From the NCBI RefSeq assembly GCF_002252525.1, contig NZ_NNRM01000046.1, positions 1 through 64,000 of the forward strand: a DNA stretch of 64,000 nt. The letters are read 5' to 3'. The position numbers and the translations under genes were made by a program. The notes under the pieces are model-generated. The model was not told where the DNA came from, made no database searches, and saw nothing but the letters and a program-made list of their open reading frames with translations. This stretch comes from Brucella pseudogrignonensis (GTDB lineage: Bacteria; Pseudomonadota; Alphaproteobacteria; Rhizobiales; Rhizobiaceae). This document shows, piece after piece, positions 25,899 through 35,542 of this stretch (position 1 is the first letter of the stretch; each line of letters opens with the position of its first letter).

Positions 25899-26885
25899 AT
25901 GGCACGGAAGAACATTTTTCAGAGCGTAATGCAGACCGAAGAAGCGGAAGAAAAGTCCGTTTCGCCGGTCGAAAATGTTTCGCGCCGTTTTGGTGCTGCA
26001 AAGTCTTTGTCTGCATCTATCGATGAACTTGCCAAGCAGGCTTCTCAGAAGCTCGATGGTGAAGCCATCGTTGAACTTGATCCTGCCGTTCTTGATGCAT
26101 CTTTCATCGCTGATCGCCTGCCTGAAGCGGATGATCAGGAATATGCCGAGCTGCTGGAAGCTGTTCGCGAACGTGGACAGGATAGTCCTATTCTTGTGCG
26201 CCCTCACCCGGAGACCAGCGGTCGCTATATGATCGTCTTTGGCCATCGTCGTGCAAAGGTTGCTCGTGAGCTTGGCATCAAGGTCAAGGCTGTCATCAAG
26301 CCATTGGCTGATCTTGAGCATATTCTGAGCCAGGGTCAGGAAAACTCTGCGCGCGCCAATCTCAGCTTCATAGAGCGTGTTCTGTTTGCCGCTCGGCTTG
26401 AGGAACTGCAATATAGCCGCGAAGCCATTCAGGCCGCTCTTTCTATCGATTATCAAACATTGTCGAAGATGTTGACCATTCCACGCGCTATCTCAGAAGA
26501 GATGCTCGTGGCTATCGGACCAGCAAAAGGCATTGGTCGTGATCGCTGGCTTGAACTGCGCAAGCTGATTGAGATGCCTGGCAAAGCAGATGCTGCGCGT
26601 GAACTGATGGATACTGATGCATTCAAGGCAGCACAGTCGAGCACGCGCTTTGAACAGCTTTATGGTTACCTGAAAGGTTCAAACCAGAAGAAGCCGGTTA
26701 CGAAGGCCGCTTCGCGTACTGGTTCGACCTGGAATGCCGCTGACAAGAGCGTCAGCGCAACCATCAAACAGAATGGCAAGACAGCAACGCTGGCGCTCGG
26801 TGCAGCCAATGGACCGCGTTTTGCCGAATGGATTTCGCGTAATCTGGATACGCTTTATGCGTCATTCAGCAACGACGAGAAGTGA
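25899..26885 (+). CDS. repB: Replicon partitioning protein RepB (ParB family)
   Basis: The 328-residue protein holds a ParB/Srx-type nuclease-like domain (about 60-150; GHRRAKVARELGIKVKAVI and ENSARANLSFIE). A DNA-binding helix-turn-helix region (YSREAIQAALSIDYQTLSKML) follows, and then a C-terminal dimerisation part. RepB binds parS sites and loads RepA for segregation. It starts 64 bp after repA, in the usual operon order. The length is typical. Confidence 0.95.
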   Translation: MARKNIFQSVMQTEEAEEKSVSPVENVSRRFGAAKSLSASIDELAKQASQKLDGEAIVELDPAVLDASFIADRLPEADDQEYAELLEAVRERGQDSPILVRPHPETSGRYMIVFGHRRAKVARELGIKVKAVIKPLADLEHILSQGQENSARANLSFIERVLFAARLEELQYSREAIQAALSIDYQTLSKMLTIPRAISEEMLVAIGPAKGIGRDRWLELRKLIEMPGKADAARELMDTDAFKAAQSSTRFEQLYGYLKGSNQKKPVTKAASRTGSTWNAADKSVSATIKQNGKTATLALGAANGPRFAEWISRNLDTLYASFSNDEK

Positions 26886-27000
26886 GTAAGCGTACTGGGT
26901 GAGGGAACTTATCCTCGCCTGTCCTGCGTAACGTATAAAAGTGGAAGAGTGCAGGTGGTGGTCATCTGCATAATTTGACGAAGAGGAAACAGCAGCAAAA

Positions 27001-27051
27001 GAAAAAGGCCCCCAAACGTCGCCGCGTGGAAGCCCTTCTCATTGGTTTAGC
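27001..27051 (-). ncRNA. Counter-transcribed antisense RNA controlling repC (incRNA/ctRNA)
   Basis: The plus-strand stretch AAGGCCCCCAAACGTCGCCG with GGAAGCCC is the element conserved in repB-repC gaps of repABC replicons. Read leftwards it ends in a terminator: AAGGGCTTCC (rc of 27028-27037) pairs with GGGGGCCTTT (rc of 27004-27013), with some G-U pairs, followed by a run of T. The RNA would be about 50 nt and antisense to the repC leader, where such RNAs lower RepC synthesis and set copy number and incompatibility. Confidence 0.8.
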
Positions 27052-27057
27052 AGCTAG

Positions 27058-27086
27058 AGAATCGCAAATTCACGAATCACTGTCAA
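27058..27086 (-). promoter_or_regulatory. Promoter of the antisense RNA, containing two GANTC sites
   Basis: On the minus strand a perfect TTGACA -35 (27086-27081) is followed by 17 nt and GATTCT as -10 (27063-27058). Transcription would start near 27051. GAATC on the plus strand occurs at 27059-27063, in the -10, and at 27074-27078, in the spacer. Confidence 0.65.
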
Positions 27087-27145
27087 GTGTATTTAGCGTC
27101 ATTTTGGCGGGTGGATTTCTTTTGCCTTGTGGAAGGTGAAAGAAA

Positions 27146-28351
27146 ATGGAGTCTCAATTCGGCCTGACGCCATTTGGCAGTCAGCGGATGACGCATGCCT
27201 TGTTGGCAGTGCATCAAAAAGCGAAAGAAATCCCTCAGGGAGCAGCCGCAGATAAGTGGCAGCTTCATCGTTGGCTGTGTGAAGGCAAGAATATCATTGG
27301 CATCAGTGATCGTTCTTTGGCTGTACTATCAGCCTTGCTGTCATTTTATCCTGAAAATACGCTGGTCGAATCCGGCGCTTTGGTCGTGTTTCCATCAAAC
27401 AAGCAGCTGGCCTTGCGTGCGCATGGTATGGCCGATGCAACATTGCGTCGTCATCTCGCAGCGCTGGTCGAAGCTGGTATCATTACCCGTCAGGACAGCC
27501 CGAACGGCAAACGCTATGCCCGTCGCAGCAAAACCGGCGAGTTAAAGGTTGCATTTGGTTTCTCTCTCGCGCCGCTTCTTATCCGTGCGTCCGAGTTTGA
27601 AGCTGCAGCTGAACAAGTCAAAGCCGAAAAGGCTGCTCTGCGTGAGATCCGCGAACAGCTCACTTTGCTGCGCCGCGACATTTCAAAGCTGCTCGAATTT
27701 GCAATCGAAGCATCGCTTCCTGGTCCTTGGGATGAACTGAAAGTCGAGTTCCGTGCAGTTGTCGACAGCATTCCTCGTCGTGCAGAGATGCAGGAACTGG
27801 CTATATTGGTCGCAAAACTGCAGGATATTCATGCTTCTGTTGATAAGGCTTTGAATAATAATCAAAAAGTTCAAAATCTGAGCGACAATGAATCCCAAAA
27901 TGAGCGGCAGCTTAATGAATCAAAACCAGATTCCCATTTTGATAACGACGTTGCAAATTCGAACAACAGCGCGATTACAACACTGACGAACAGCGCTTAC
28001 GAAACGCACGAAACCACTATTTCTCTCGATCTGGTTCTCAGAGCATGTCCAGAGATTGGTGCTTACGCATCAGCTCCTATCAGCCATTGGGAACATTTGA
28101 TCGCAACAGCAGAGAAAGTAAGAGGTTTTATCGGTATCGATACCAAACTCTATGAGATGGCTCTGAAGATGCTTGGAAGACAGAATACGGCTATCACAAT
28201 TGCCTATCTGCTCCAGCGTTATAACGATATTCGCTCTGTAAGTGGCTATCTTCGGATTCTCACGGAAAAGGCTGCTGAAGACGCGTTTTCTGTAAAAGCT
28301 CTCATGATCAGCGCCCTGCATATTCAGCAACGACAACGACAACTATCCTGA
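27146..28351 (+). CDS. repC: Replication initiator RepC
   Basis: The 401-residue initiator has the RepC N-terminal domain (GSQRMTHALLAV near residue 13, then ISDRSLAVLSALLSFYP) and a winged-helix region about 75-115. A more acidic, Asn-rich linker (about 230-290) corresponds to the AT-rich stretch 27845-28010. RepC binds inside its own coding sequence, where the origin lies in this family; that AT-rich stretch is the best candidate for duplex opening. It is last in the operon and its expression is opposed by the antisense RNA. The complete operon argues that this replicon is maintained by repABC. Confidence 0.95.
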   Translation: MESQFGLTPFGSQRMTHALLAVHQKAKEIPQGAAADKWQLHRWLCEGKNIIGISDRSLAVLSALLSFYPENTLVESGALVVFPSNKQLALRAHGMADATLRRHLAALVEAGIITRQDSPNGKRYARRSKTGELKVAFGFSLAPLLIRASEFEAAAEQVKAEKAALREIREQLTLLRRDISKLLEFAIEASLPGPWDELKVEFRAVVDSIPRRAEMQELAILVAKLQDIHASVDKALNNNQKVQNLSDNESQNERQLNESKPDSHFDNDVANSNNSAITTLTNSAYETHETTISLDLVLRACPEIGAYASAPISHWEHLIATAEKVRGFIGIDTKLYEMALKMLGRQNTAITIAYLLQRYNDIRSVSGYLRILTEKAAEDAFSVKALMISALHIQQRQRQLS

Positions 28352-28574
28352 TGACCTCCTGAAACAAGGCTTTTGAAGGAATGAGGCACAGTCAGTCCGT
28401 TGAAACTTAACAAAGGGTTAACTTTCGTAAACGGTCATGGCAGCATAAACGAGGGCTGAGAGGGCAATTCGAAGGCAGGCGTTTGCAAAGCTTTTGACGA
28501 AATGAAACCTAAAAAGCGCAGGAAACTCAATTCCATACGCTCTGAAGGCTTAAGGCAGTTTTCTTCACTCAAGG

Positions 28575-29192
28575 CTACTCCACCAACTCGGCATAGACGA
28601 GATAACGAAGTGGGCCTTGTGTAACGGCATCAAAGGGATAACAGGTCGCTAGAATCAGGTTTGAGCCGGAAGCGTGAATATCGATCTGGGCTTCATCCCA
28701 GCGGGTGACGGTCATCTGAGTGGCGCGATAAGTGAATATCTTACCGTCATCCCGGGTGATGCGAATGAGATCGCCTTTCTCGACGTCTTTGAGAAAAGCA
28801 AAATGTGTGTCGCGATGTGCTGCATAGACGGCTGTTCCGGTCTCACCGGCCTTTGGTGTGTTCTGTAAATGGCCGGGACCAAAAGCGAGAGCCTGTCCGC
28901 TTGCGCCATTAAGAGCAATTGCTGATGCAGCCAGTCGTGGCGCTTCGATACGGGCTACCGGCCAGGTATCGGCCCAGCTCCACGGTTTGACTTTATCACC
29001 TGATGCGATGCTTTGCGTGAAAGCCCGCTCCAGAAGGATTTGTGCTGCATATGCTTTTGCGTGAATCCAAAGACCCTGGCCAAAAAGAACAAGACCACAG
29101 ACCATCACGGCAACAGACAGAAGGGTGAGGGGGGAGCGCAACAAGGCGCGCTCCTTTGTCTTTGTATTTTGAGCGATAAAGATACTCATCAT
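28575..29192 (-). CDS. Class GN-type sortase (proteobacterial)
   Basis: The 205-residue protein has one N-terminal membrane helix (about 22-42) and a sortase domain. The catalytic residues are visible: His126 in YAAHRDTHF, Cys184 in LATCYPF and Arg196 in GPLRYLVYAEL. Sortases cleave a C-terminal sorting signal and join the protein to an acceptor. In Proteobacteria this subtype is found with one dedicated VIT/vWA target, and the gene starts inside the 3' end of such a gene (4-bp overlap). Its acceptor in a Gram-negative envelope is unknown to me. Confidence 0.87.
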   Translation of the reverse strand: MMSIFIAQNTKTKERALLRSPLTLLSVAVMVCGLVLFGQGLWIHAKAYAAQILLERAFTQSIASGDKVKPWSWADTWPVARIEAPRLAASAIALNGASGQALAFGPGHLQNTPKAGETGTAVYAAHRDTHFAFLKDVEKGDLIRITRDDGKIFTYRATQMTVTRWDEAQIDIHASGSNLILATCYPFDAVTQGPLRYLVYAELVE

Positions 29193-31435
29193 GCATTCCC
29201 CCTGCGGCGTGAGAACCAGAAGATCAGGAAACCGATGAAAAGAACGCCCAGACCTTGCAGCATATTAAGTGTTGCCGGTGTTGCAGTTTGCGGCAGAGGC
29301 GTTGCAGGTGCCGGAACGCTCGGCATATTGACACGCTCCTGAGTGCGAACCTTGATCTGGTCCTGCCCGGCATCTGCATGGTCAAGCACGCTGCGTTCTG
29401 CACGAATGCCAAACAAAGTCTCGAAATCCCATCCGACAGGAAGTTCCAAAGGAATATCAGCACGGGTGAGGGGTGTGTTTGCAGGACGTGCTGGCGTCTG
29501 ATCGACAGCGACAAGACTTGTGAGACGTGTCACCAGATGGTGTTCCAATGCCAGATTGAGGATACGCGTGTCGGCTGCCAAGACTGAAATCTTGCCGAGC
29601 TTCATGTCCACTTCCGCATCATCGATTTTGCGACGAGCCCAAATTTTCGAAATGCCTTCCGCGGGGCTTGCTGCATCAAGTGACAGGGTGATCGTCCAGG
29701 GACGGCTTCCAACTGTACCTTGAACTGTAATGGTGCCAGTTGCATTTTTTGTACGGGCAGCAATCACCAACGGTTCGCCATGATAGATATCCGGTACAAT
29801 GCCGGGTGCCAGATTGGCGCCTTCCTGTGAGAAATTGACCTTTAGATCGGTGACAGCAGGATTCTGCAGCTTATCGAAGAGTTCACGCATACGCTGTTCC
29901 AGCTCTTCAGAAGAACCGATATGTGTGAAGGTGCCGCGACCAAGTTCCGATGCCTTGCTCATCAGGTAAGTATTGGGTGCTGAACCGATGCCGACCATGA
30001 AGAGGCGCGAGCGGTCACGGCGCGAAGCGATGACATCGAACATCTGCTGTTCGTTGCTGATTTCGCCATCAGTCAGGAACACGATCTGGCGCAAACCATC
30101 TTTCTGGTGGCTGTCATCAAGAGCCGCGTGCAGTGCGGGCAGCATTTCTGTTCCGCCGACAGCTTCGAGGCTGGCAACATACTGGCGGGCATCATTGATA
30201 TTCTGCTGTGTGGCATCGACGGAATCCTCAAAGAATTTGGTCAGCGTGTCGTCAAAGCGAATGACATTGAAACGGTCGCCGGGATTAAGATGCGAGAGGC
30301 CATAATCGAGACTGGCTTTGGCCTGTGTCATCGATGTGCCACCCATTGAACCTGAATTATCGATGACGAAGACGATCTCACGCGATTGCGATGCATTGGT
30401 TTTGGCAAGCTTAGGGGTCACATAGGCAAGCACATAGTCCTCATTGCCGACCCGTTCACGAAACAGCCCGACATTCGGCATATCCGTTTGGGCTGCTTGC
30501 CATTCAAGGACGAAGTCACGATCCGCTGTGGCTTTTCCATCGAGAACGATTTTGGCTGTCTGCTCGTTCTGTCGGTCAATTCGCACAGGATGATAAAGGC
30601 TCTTGATATCGGTTGCGGGAAAACCGGGTTTGAGATCGACCGTGATCGTTACCGGATTGATACGCTCCTCACCGGGTATGATGAGAGGTGTTTCAATTGC
30701 GCTGTTGTCCGGGCCGGGCGCTGGTCGCGTTTTAGGCTGTCCCCAACCAGCGGAAAGATCAGCGCTTTGTTCGATCGGATCGCTATTTTCAGGATTATAA
30801 CGCGGCGCCACAACAAGCGGCAGGCGCAGAGAAAAGCGATTGTCGCTGAGACGCACAGCCTGCTGATATTCGATCTGGATGACGACTTTCTCGCGCGGAC
30901 CCAGATTGGCGACAGCATTGGTGAAGATGTTTGGCCGCTGCTGCTCGATGAGCGCAGCCTTCTTGCCTTCGCTCTTGGCTTTCTCGTAGATTTCGCGTGC
31001 GGCCTGCTTTTCCTTGATGTCGGCAACGATAACCCGGTCACCCACAATCATTTTCAGGGAATAGACCGCGCTGTCTTCTGGCAGCGGGAAAACATAGAGC
31101 CCTTCAACCCAGCCATTGGTCGGATTTTCAAAAATCTGGCTTAGGCGGGCGCGGGCGGTTGGGCCGCTGACATCGATATTGTAATCAGTGCTGATGCGTG
31201 GAGCCTCGACATACTGACCTTCTTTGCTGCCTTGCAGCAGAAGGCTTCCGCTTTGTACTGCATTCGGCGTCAGATAGGCCGGCGTCTCAGCACGGGCCGA
31301 AGCCACGTTGAGAAGCGAAAGAACAACAGCAAGAATTGGCAGTATCAGCATGTTCACAAACCAGATGAGTTTGCAGAACTGCGAGAGGCTGATTGCCCTT
31401 CCGCTGCGATGAGAGTGTCTGATGGCAGGCGACAT
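29189..31435 (-). CDS. Sortase target protein with VIT and von Willebrand A domains
   Basis: This 748-residue secreted protein has a signal segment (about 30-50, cleaved near ASARAE). A VIT domain follows (about 75-200; GWVEGLYVFPLPEDSAVYS), then a vWA domain with the MIDAS motif DNSGSMGGTS (about residue 360). The C-terminus has a sorting signal: LPQTA, a hydrophobic helix and the RRRGNA tail. The layout matches the 'marine proteobacterial sortase target' family. VIT/vWA proteins bind metal and partners outside the cell. The gene precedes and overlaps the sortase gene; the XRE regulator at 31603 is divergent and may control both. Confidence 0.88.
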   Translation of the reverse strand: MSPAIRHSHRSGRAISLSQFCKLIWFVNMLILPILAVVLSLLNVASARAETPAYLTPNAVQSGSLLLQGSKEGQYVEAPRISTDYNIDVSGPTARARLSQIFENPTNGWVEGLYVFPLPEDSAVYSLKMIVGDRVIVADIKEKQAAREIYEKAKSEGKKAALIEQQRPNIFTNAVANLGPREKVVIQIEYQQAVRLSDNRFSLRLPLVVAPRYNPENSDPIEQSADLSAGWGQPKTRPAPGPDNSAIETPLIIPGEERINPVTITVDLKPGFPATDIKSLYHPVRIDRQNEQTAKIVLDGKATADRDFVLEWQAAQTDMPNVGLFRERVGNEDYVLAYVTPKLAKTNASQSREIVFVIDNSGSMGGTSMTQAKASLDYGLSHLNPGDRFNVIRFDDTLTKFFEDSVDATQQNINDARQYVASLEAVGGTEMLPALHAALDDSHQKDGLRQIVFLTDGEISNEQQMFDVIASRRDRSRLFMVGIGSAPNTYLMSKASELGRGTFTHIGSSEELEQRMRELFDKLQNPAVTDLKVNFSQEGANLAPGIVPDIYHGEPLVIAARTKNATGTITVQGTVGSRPWTITLSLDAASPAEGISKIWARRKIDDAEVDMKLGKISVLAADTRILNLALEHHLVTRLTSLVAVDQTPARPANTPLTRADIPLELPVGWDFETLFGIRAERSVLDHADAGQDQIKVRTQERVNMPSVPAPATPLPQTATPATLNMLQGLGVLFIGFLIFWFSRRRGNA

Positions 31436-31602
31436 GATGCGCTCCTGTATCTATCGGATAACTGGAGACAATTTTTGCCAGAGCGGTGTTTTAGTGCCAG
31501 CGTAAGCTTTCCCAAGTTTTATCCGGACTTTGCCGCAAGCCACCTTGCCGGTTCCGCTTATGTGTGGAATTGTGAAGAGAAGTACGGATTCAGGAAGTTC
31601 TC

Positions 31603-32370
31603 ATGTCTCAGCAAGATGCGGTTTTGCCCGATCAGATGAATAGCCGTGTCGCTGAACGTGTGCGTGAGGAGATCGCGCGGCGCAGAATTTCCCGTCAGCA
31701 TCTGGCGGATGAGGCGCGCATCAGCCTATCGACGCTTGAAAAAGCATTGTCAGGACATCGACCTTTCACGCTTGCCACCATAATCCGGCTTGAGCAGGCC
31801 ATGGGATTTGAATTGCGCGATCAGCTGGAAACGGAGAAGCCAAAGCCAGCCGCACCGCATGGACATGCCGCAGAAGAACTGGGTGCTTATTCGCGTGCTG
31901 CCGTCTCATGGCTTGAAGGGACCTTCCTCACGCTTCGTCCTTCCTTCGGCAATCGATCCGATATTTTCGCTTATTGTACAGATATCAGCTGGGATGCCGA
32001 AAATACCCATCTGAAGTTTGAAGAGCGCGAGCGCACCGATACGTCTTTTTCGCAGCATGGACGTGTTTCTGTTCCGCACCTCTCAGGCCATGTTTATCTT
32101 GTAACCAATACGTCTGGCCAATACCGGATGGCGGTTCTGTCGCGCCCAAGCATCGCAGGTGAAATGTACGGCATTCTCACGACATTGCGAGCAGGGCAGG
32201 GCGCGCAACTGACACCTGTATCGGTGCCTTTGGTGCTTATACCGATGAAGGTTTTTGAAACGCCAGTCTTTGGGCGGGTCACAGCTGCTGATCAGGCCTA
32301 TGACCAATATTCGCGCTTTATCAGCAAGACTCTTGGCGATGGTTATGCAAGTTTTGTGACATCGGAATAG
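31603..32370 (+). CDS. XRE-family regulator with large C-terminal domain
   Basis: The 255-residue protein has an N-terminal Cro/CI helix-turn-helix (about 22-65; ISRQHLADEARISLSTLEKALSG) and a C-terminal domain of about 165 residues that I do not recognise; it looks like a ligand- or stress-sensing beta domain. It is divergent from the sortase operon with a 167-bp gap and upstream of the autotransporter on the same strand. It is a candidate regulator of surface proteins on either side (inference from position). The start ATG at 31603 has modest ribosome-binding support (AGGAAG at 31591-31596). Confidence 0.75.
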   Translation: MSQQDAVLPDQMNSRVAERVREEIARRRISRQHLADEARISLSTLEKALSGHRPFTLATIIRLEQAMGFELRDQLETEKPKPAAPHGHAAEELGAYSRAAVSWLEGTFLTLRPSFGNRSDIFAYCTDISWDAENTHLKFEERERTDTSFSQHGRVSVPHLSGHVYLVTNTSGQYRMAVLSRPSIAGEMYGILTTLRAGQGAQLTPVSVPLVLIPMKVFETPVFGRVTAADQAYDQYSRFISKTLGDGYASFVTSE

Positions 32371-32581
32371 ATGAATAAACAGTCTTACTTTGCCTATTCT
32401 ATTTACTACTAATATGTCTGATTTAACAGCGTGATTTGCGTCTATTCCTCTTAAAATATTGAAATAGCAACAAATTATAGCGAGAATATTTCCTTAATTA
32501 TGTTCAAATAACCGCCTTGCCTAATATATAAAATACCTCATTATTATTTTGCTGCCGCTGGCTGCAAAATGGAGAGGGATA

Positions 32582-35329
32582 ATGAAGCATCGCGTAATTG
32601 GTCCTGCCTTTGTAACGTTTCTTTCAAGTACAGCCATTATTACAATCAGTAGTTTTATACTGAAAGCAGACCCGGCCTTGGCGGCCTGTTCATTTTCTCC
32701 CACACTTGGCGACGATACCTATATTTGCGATAGCGGCACATCTGCGACCGGGCTGACCGATATAAATGGCAATAACACTTTGCTGTTGCCTGCAGGCGGA
32801 ACGGGTACAGTCAACGGCAACGTGACCTTCGGCGCAGGCACGGACCGGATCGAAGTTCATTCAGGCACGATTGCAGGCAATGTGGTTCAGGGTTACGGAG
32901 CGGATGCATTCGTCATTTCGGGCGGCACCGTCACCGGCAATATCCAGCAGGGCAGCGGCATTGATGATTTCCGCATGACGGGCGGCGAGATCGGATCACT
33001 CAATCAGGGTGATGCGCTTGATACGTTCTTTATGTCGGGGGGCCGGATTGTCGATGCCTTCGACGATGGCGATTACGCCGTCATGACCGACGGCCGTATC
33101 GGTCGCGTCAACATGAAGCTCGACAACAATTACTTCAATATGTCCGGCGGCACCATCGATCGCAATCTGGTGGCCGGTTTCGGTGATGATACGATCATCC
33201 TCTCCAATGGCATGATCGGCGGCAATATCAGCGTCAGCGGCGGCACCGATAGCGTGACGATTACCGGTGGTACGGTTGCGGGCGATATTCTTCTGAGCTT
33301 CGGCAATGATCAGTTTAACTGGAATGGCGGCGGGATCGTCTATGGAAATATTGATCTGGGGGCCGACAACGATACTGCGGTTCTCACCAATCTGACAGAC
33401 GCCAATATCGGCGCGACCAAGCGCCTGACAGGCGGCGAGGGCGTTGATGCACTGACTTTCAACAATGTCAAAACCGGCAAGGTTGCCCGCTTTGACAGTT
33501 GGGAGACGATCAACCTCACCAATGATACGCGGCTGACTTTTGACACGACCCTGACGCTTGGCGACGCCGGGACAGGCACCGGAACGCTGAATGTCGATGC
33601 CAGCAGCACGATCTATGGCGGTTCGGCACAAAGTGGCATCAATGCCTTTTCGGCCAGCCAGCTCGCTTCTGTCGTCAATGCCGGTCGTATCGATCTGACC
33701 AATGGTGGCTCAAGCACGAGCGACACATTTACGATCAAGGGCAACTATACCGGCCAGAACGGTCTTCTCTTCGTCGATACTGTGCTTGGCGCGGATGCTT
33801 CACCATCAGGCAAGCTGGTCATCGATACGGGAAATGCGTCCGGCTCGACCGGTATTGTTGTCAATAATGTGGGCGGGGCGGGCGCTTCGACCGTTTCAGA
33901 TGGCATTATGGTTGTGCAGGCGCTCAACGGTGCCACGACCACAAACGGTGCCTTCGCGCTTAATGGCCGCGTTGCAGCTGGTGCTTACGAGTATTTCCTC
34001 TTCAGAGGCGGCGTGTCTGCCAATACGAATGAAAACTGGTATCTGCGTTCGACGCTGGTCAGCGGCAGTCAGCCTGCGCCTGTGGTTCCCGACCAGAATC
34101 TGACACCGGAAGCGCCGGAAAATACGGCTCCGCCGCCAGCTTTGGAGCAGCCGCCGGCGACCCTGCCGGTCGATCCGAACGATCCCGATCCGGAAGATAC
34201 CTCTTCTCCTGTGACGGAAAATTCGCCTGAGCCTGAAGCGCCACCTGCACCGCCAGCCGCAGAAGCGGCCAATCCGCCCGCCAGTTCCAGCGGACAATCT
34301 GCAATCCCGCAAATAGGCTTTGAAGGTGCTGTTCCCCCATCACCGGGTGCCACGCGCGTCGAGGGCGATGTCGTTCCGCTTTATCGTGTCGAGGTGCCGG
34401 TCTATTCGGCTTTGCCGCCTGTCGCGCATCATCTGGCATTGACCACACTCGGCACATTCCACGAGCGTCGTGGCGAGCAGGATCTCCTGAAAAGCGGCGG
34501 CTATCTGCCTGCGACCTGGGCTCGTCTGTTCGGTCAGGACATTGATATGAAGTGGCGCGGCACGGTTGCGCCGGGCCTTGATGGCAGACTCTTTGGCATT
34601 CAGGCAGGTCAGGACCTGTGGGGCCGCGAAACGGAGAGCGGCCATTCCGACCGCTTTGGCCTCTTCTTTGGCTATGCGCGGGTAACGGGTGATATTACGG
34701 GCCAGGCCTTGGGCTGGAATGATCTGGCCGTCGGCGATCTTGAAGTGACCGGCACCAGCTTCGGCGGCTACTGGACACATATCGGCCCGCAAGGCTGGTA
34801 TCTCGATGCCGTGCTGATGGGCACATGGTATGGCGGCGATGCCAATTCCAATGAAGGGCAGGGCATCGATGTCGATGGCCATGGTGTTACGGCTTCGCTG
34901 GAAGGTGGCTATCCGATTGCGCTAAGCGAAAGCTGGACATTGGAGCCACAGGCGCAGCTTATCTGGCAGAGCCTTTCGCTGGATGATCAGGCGGACCGGT
35001 ACTCTTCGATTTCCTTCGATTCCGATAATGCCTGGACGGGGCGCATCGGTATGCGACTGCAAGGTGCCGAGGACACATCTATCGGTAAGCTGCGTCCATA
35101 TCTGAAAGCCAATCTGTGGCAGAATTTTTCCTCCGATCAGACTGTGCGCTTTGCGACCGATCCGATTGTTACCGACCTGAAAGGCACTTCGCTGGAGGTT
35201 GGCGGCGGTCTGACCCTCGATATAACCGAAAAGGCCAGCCTTTATGCGACTGCCGATTACACCACTAATCTTGGTGGTGAGCGCAGCCGTATCTGGGAAG
35301 GTAATATCGGTTTGAATGTGAAGTGGTGA
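32582..35329 (+). CDS. Autotransporter with beta-helical passenger and C-terminal barrel
   Basis: This 915-residue protein has a signal peptide (about 1-35, ending near PALAA) and a passenger made of repeats with SGGTVxGN-type turns (about 90-350), typical of a right-handed beta-helix. A Pro/Glu-rich linker (about 500-590) follows, then an autotransporter beta-barrel that ends in Trp. The ATG at 32582 is preceded by GAGAGGG. The barrel inserts in the outer membrane and exposes the passenger, often as an adhesin. The passenger is short and its function is unknown. The upstream 210 bp are AT-rich and contain the promoter. Confidence 0.88.
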   Translation: MKHRVIGPAFVTFLSSTAIITISSFILKADPALAACSFSPTLGDDTYICDSGTSATGLTDINGNNTLLLPAGGTGTVNGNVTFGAGTDRIEVHSGTIAGNVVQGYGADAFVISGGTVTGNIQQGSGIDDFRMTGGEIGSLNQGDALDTFFMSGGRIVDAFDDGDYAVMTDGRIGRVNMKLDNNYFNMSGGTIDRNLVAGFGDDTIILSNGMIGGNISVSGGTDSVTITGGTVAGDILLSFGNDQFNWNGGGIVYGNIDLGADNDTAVLTNLTDANIGATKRLTGGEGVDALTFNNVKTGKVARFDSWETINLTNDTRLTFDTTLTLGDAGTGTGTLNVDASSTIYGGSAQSGINAFSASQLASVVNAGRIDLTNGGSSTSDTFTIKGNYTGQNGLLFVDTVLGADASPSGKLVIDTGNASGSTGIVVNNVGGAGASTVSDGIMVVQALNGATTTNGAFALNGRVAAGAYEYFLFRGGVSANTNENWYLRSTLVSGSQPAPVVPDQNLTPEAPENTAPPPALEQPPATLPVDPNDPDPEDTSSPVTENSPEPEAPPAPPAAEAANPPASSSGQSAIPQIGFEGAVPPSPGATRVEGDVVPLYRVEVPVYSALPPVAHHLALTTLGTFHERRGEQDLLKSGGYLPATWARLFGQDIDMKWRGTVAPGLDGRLFGIQAGQDLWGRETESGHSDRFGLFFGYARVTGDITGQALGWNDLAVGDLEVTGTSFGGYWTHIGPQGWYLDAVLMGTWYGGDANSNEGQGIDVDGHGVTASLEGGYPIALSESWTLEPQAQLIWQSLSLDDQADRYSSISFDSDNAWTGRIGMRLQGAEDTSIGKLRPYLKANLWQNFSSDQTVRFATDPIVTDLKGTSLEVGGGLTLDITEKASLYATADYTTNLGGERSRIWEGNIGLNVKW

Positions 35330-35428
35330 AATTTCAGTCGTCACCATTTCTGAACTGATGTGTGCAGCTTTGTTAACCGACTTGCTGCGGTCACATCCGC
35401 GTGATAATTGCGTCTCCTGCCAATTCTA

Positions 35429-35477
35429 AAGCATGTCACCCAAAAGTGGGAACCGGTTTTGGGATAATGACATGCTT
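35429..35477. repeat. Palindromic intergenic repeat (type 1)
   Basis: The outer arms are AAGCATGTCA and TGACATGCTT. Inside lies CAAAAGTGGGAACCGGTTTTG, matching the 49671-49711 and 56125-56169 elements in layout. Such elements are widespread in Rhizobiales intergenic DNA. Confidence 0.7.
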
Positions 35478-35490
35478 GAAAATAGAGACT

Positions 35491-35532
35491 TAAAGCGTGT
35501 CGCATGGACCAGATATAATATGTCACGCTTTA
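35491..35532. repeat. Inverted repeat before the yqhA-like gene
   Basis: TAAAGCGTG (35491-35499) and CACGCTTTA (35524-35532) form a 9-bp inverted repeat. It ends where the Shine-Dalgarno AGGAG of the next gene begins, so it could affect its translation. Confidence 0.5.
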
Positions 35533-35542
35533 GGAGTACGCC

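Larger units (their letters stand above)
26886..27145. other. repB-repC intergenic region with replication-control elements
   Basis: The 260-bp gap is longer than other gaps in the operon and holds the counter-transcribed RNA, its promoter, and the leader of repC. The leader must fold to expose or hide the repC ribosome-binding site. No protein gene is seen. Confidence 0.8.
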
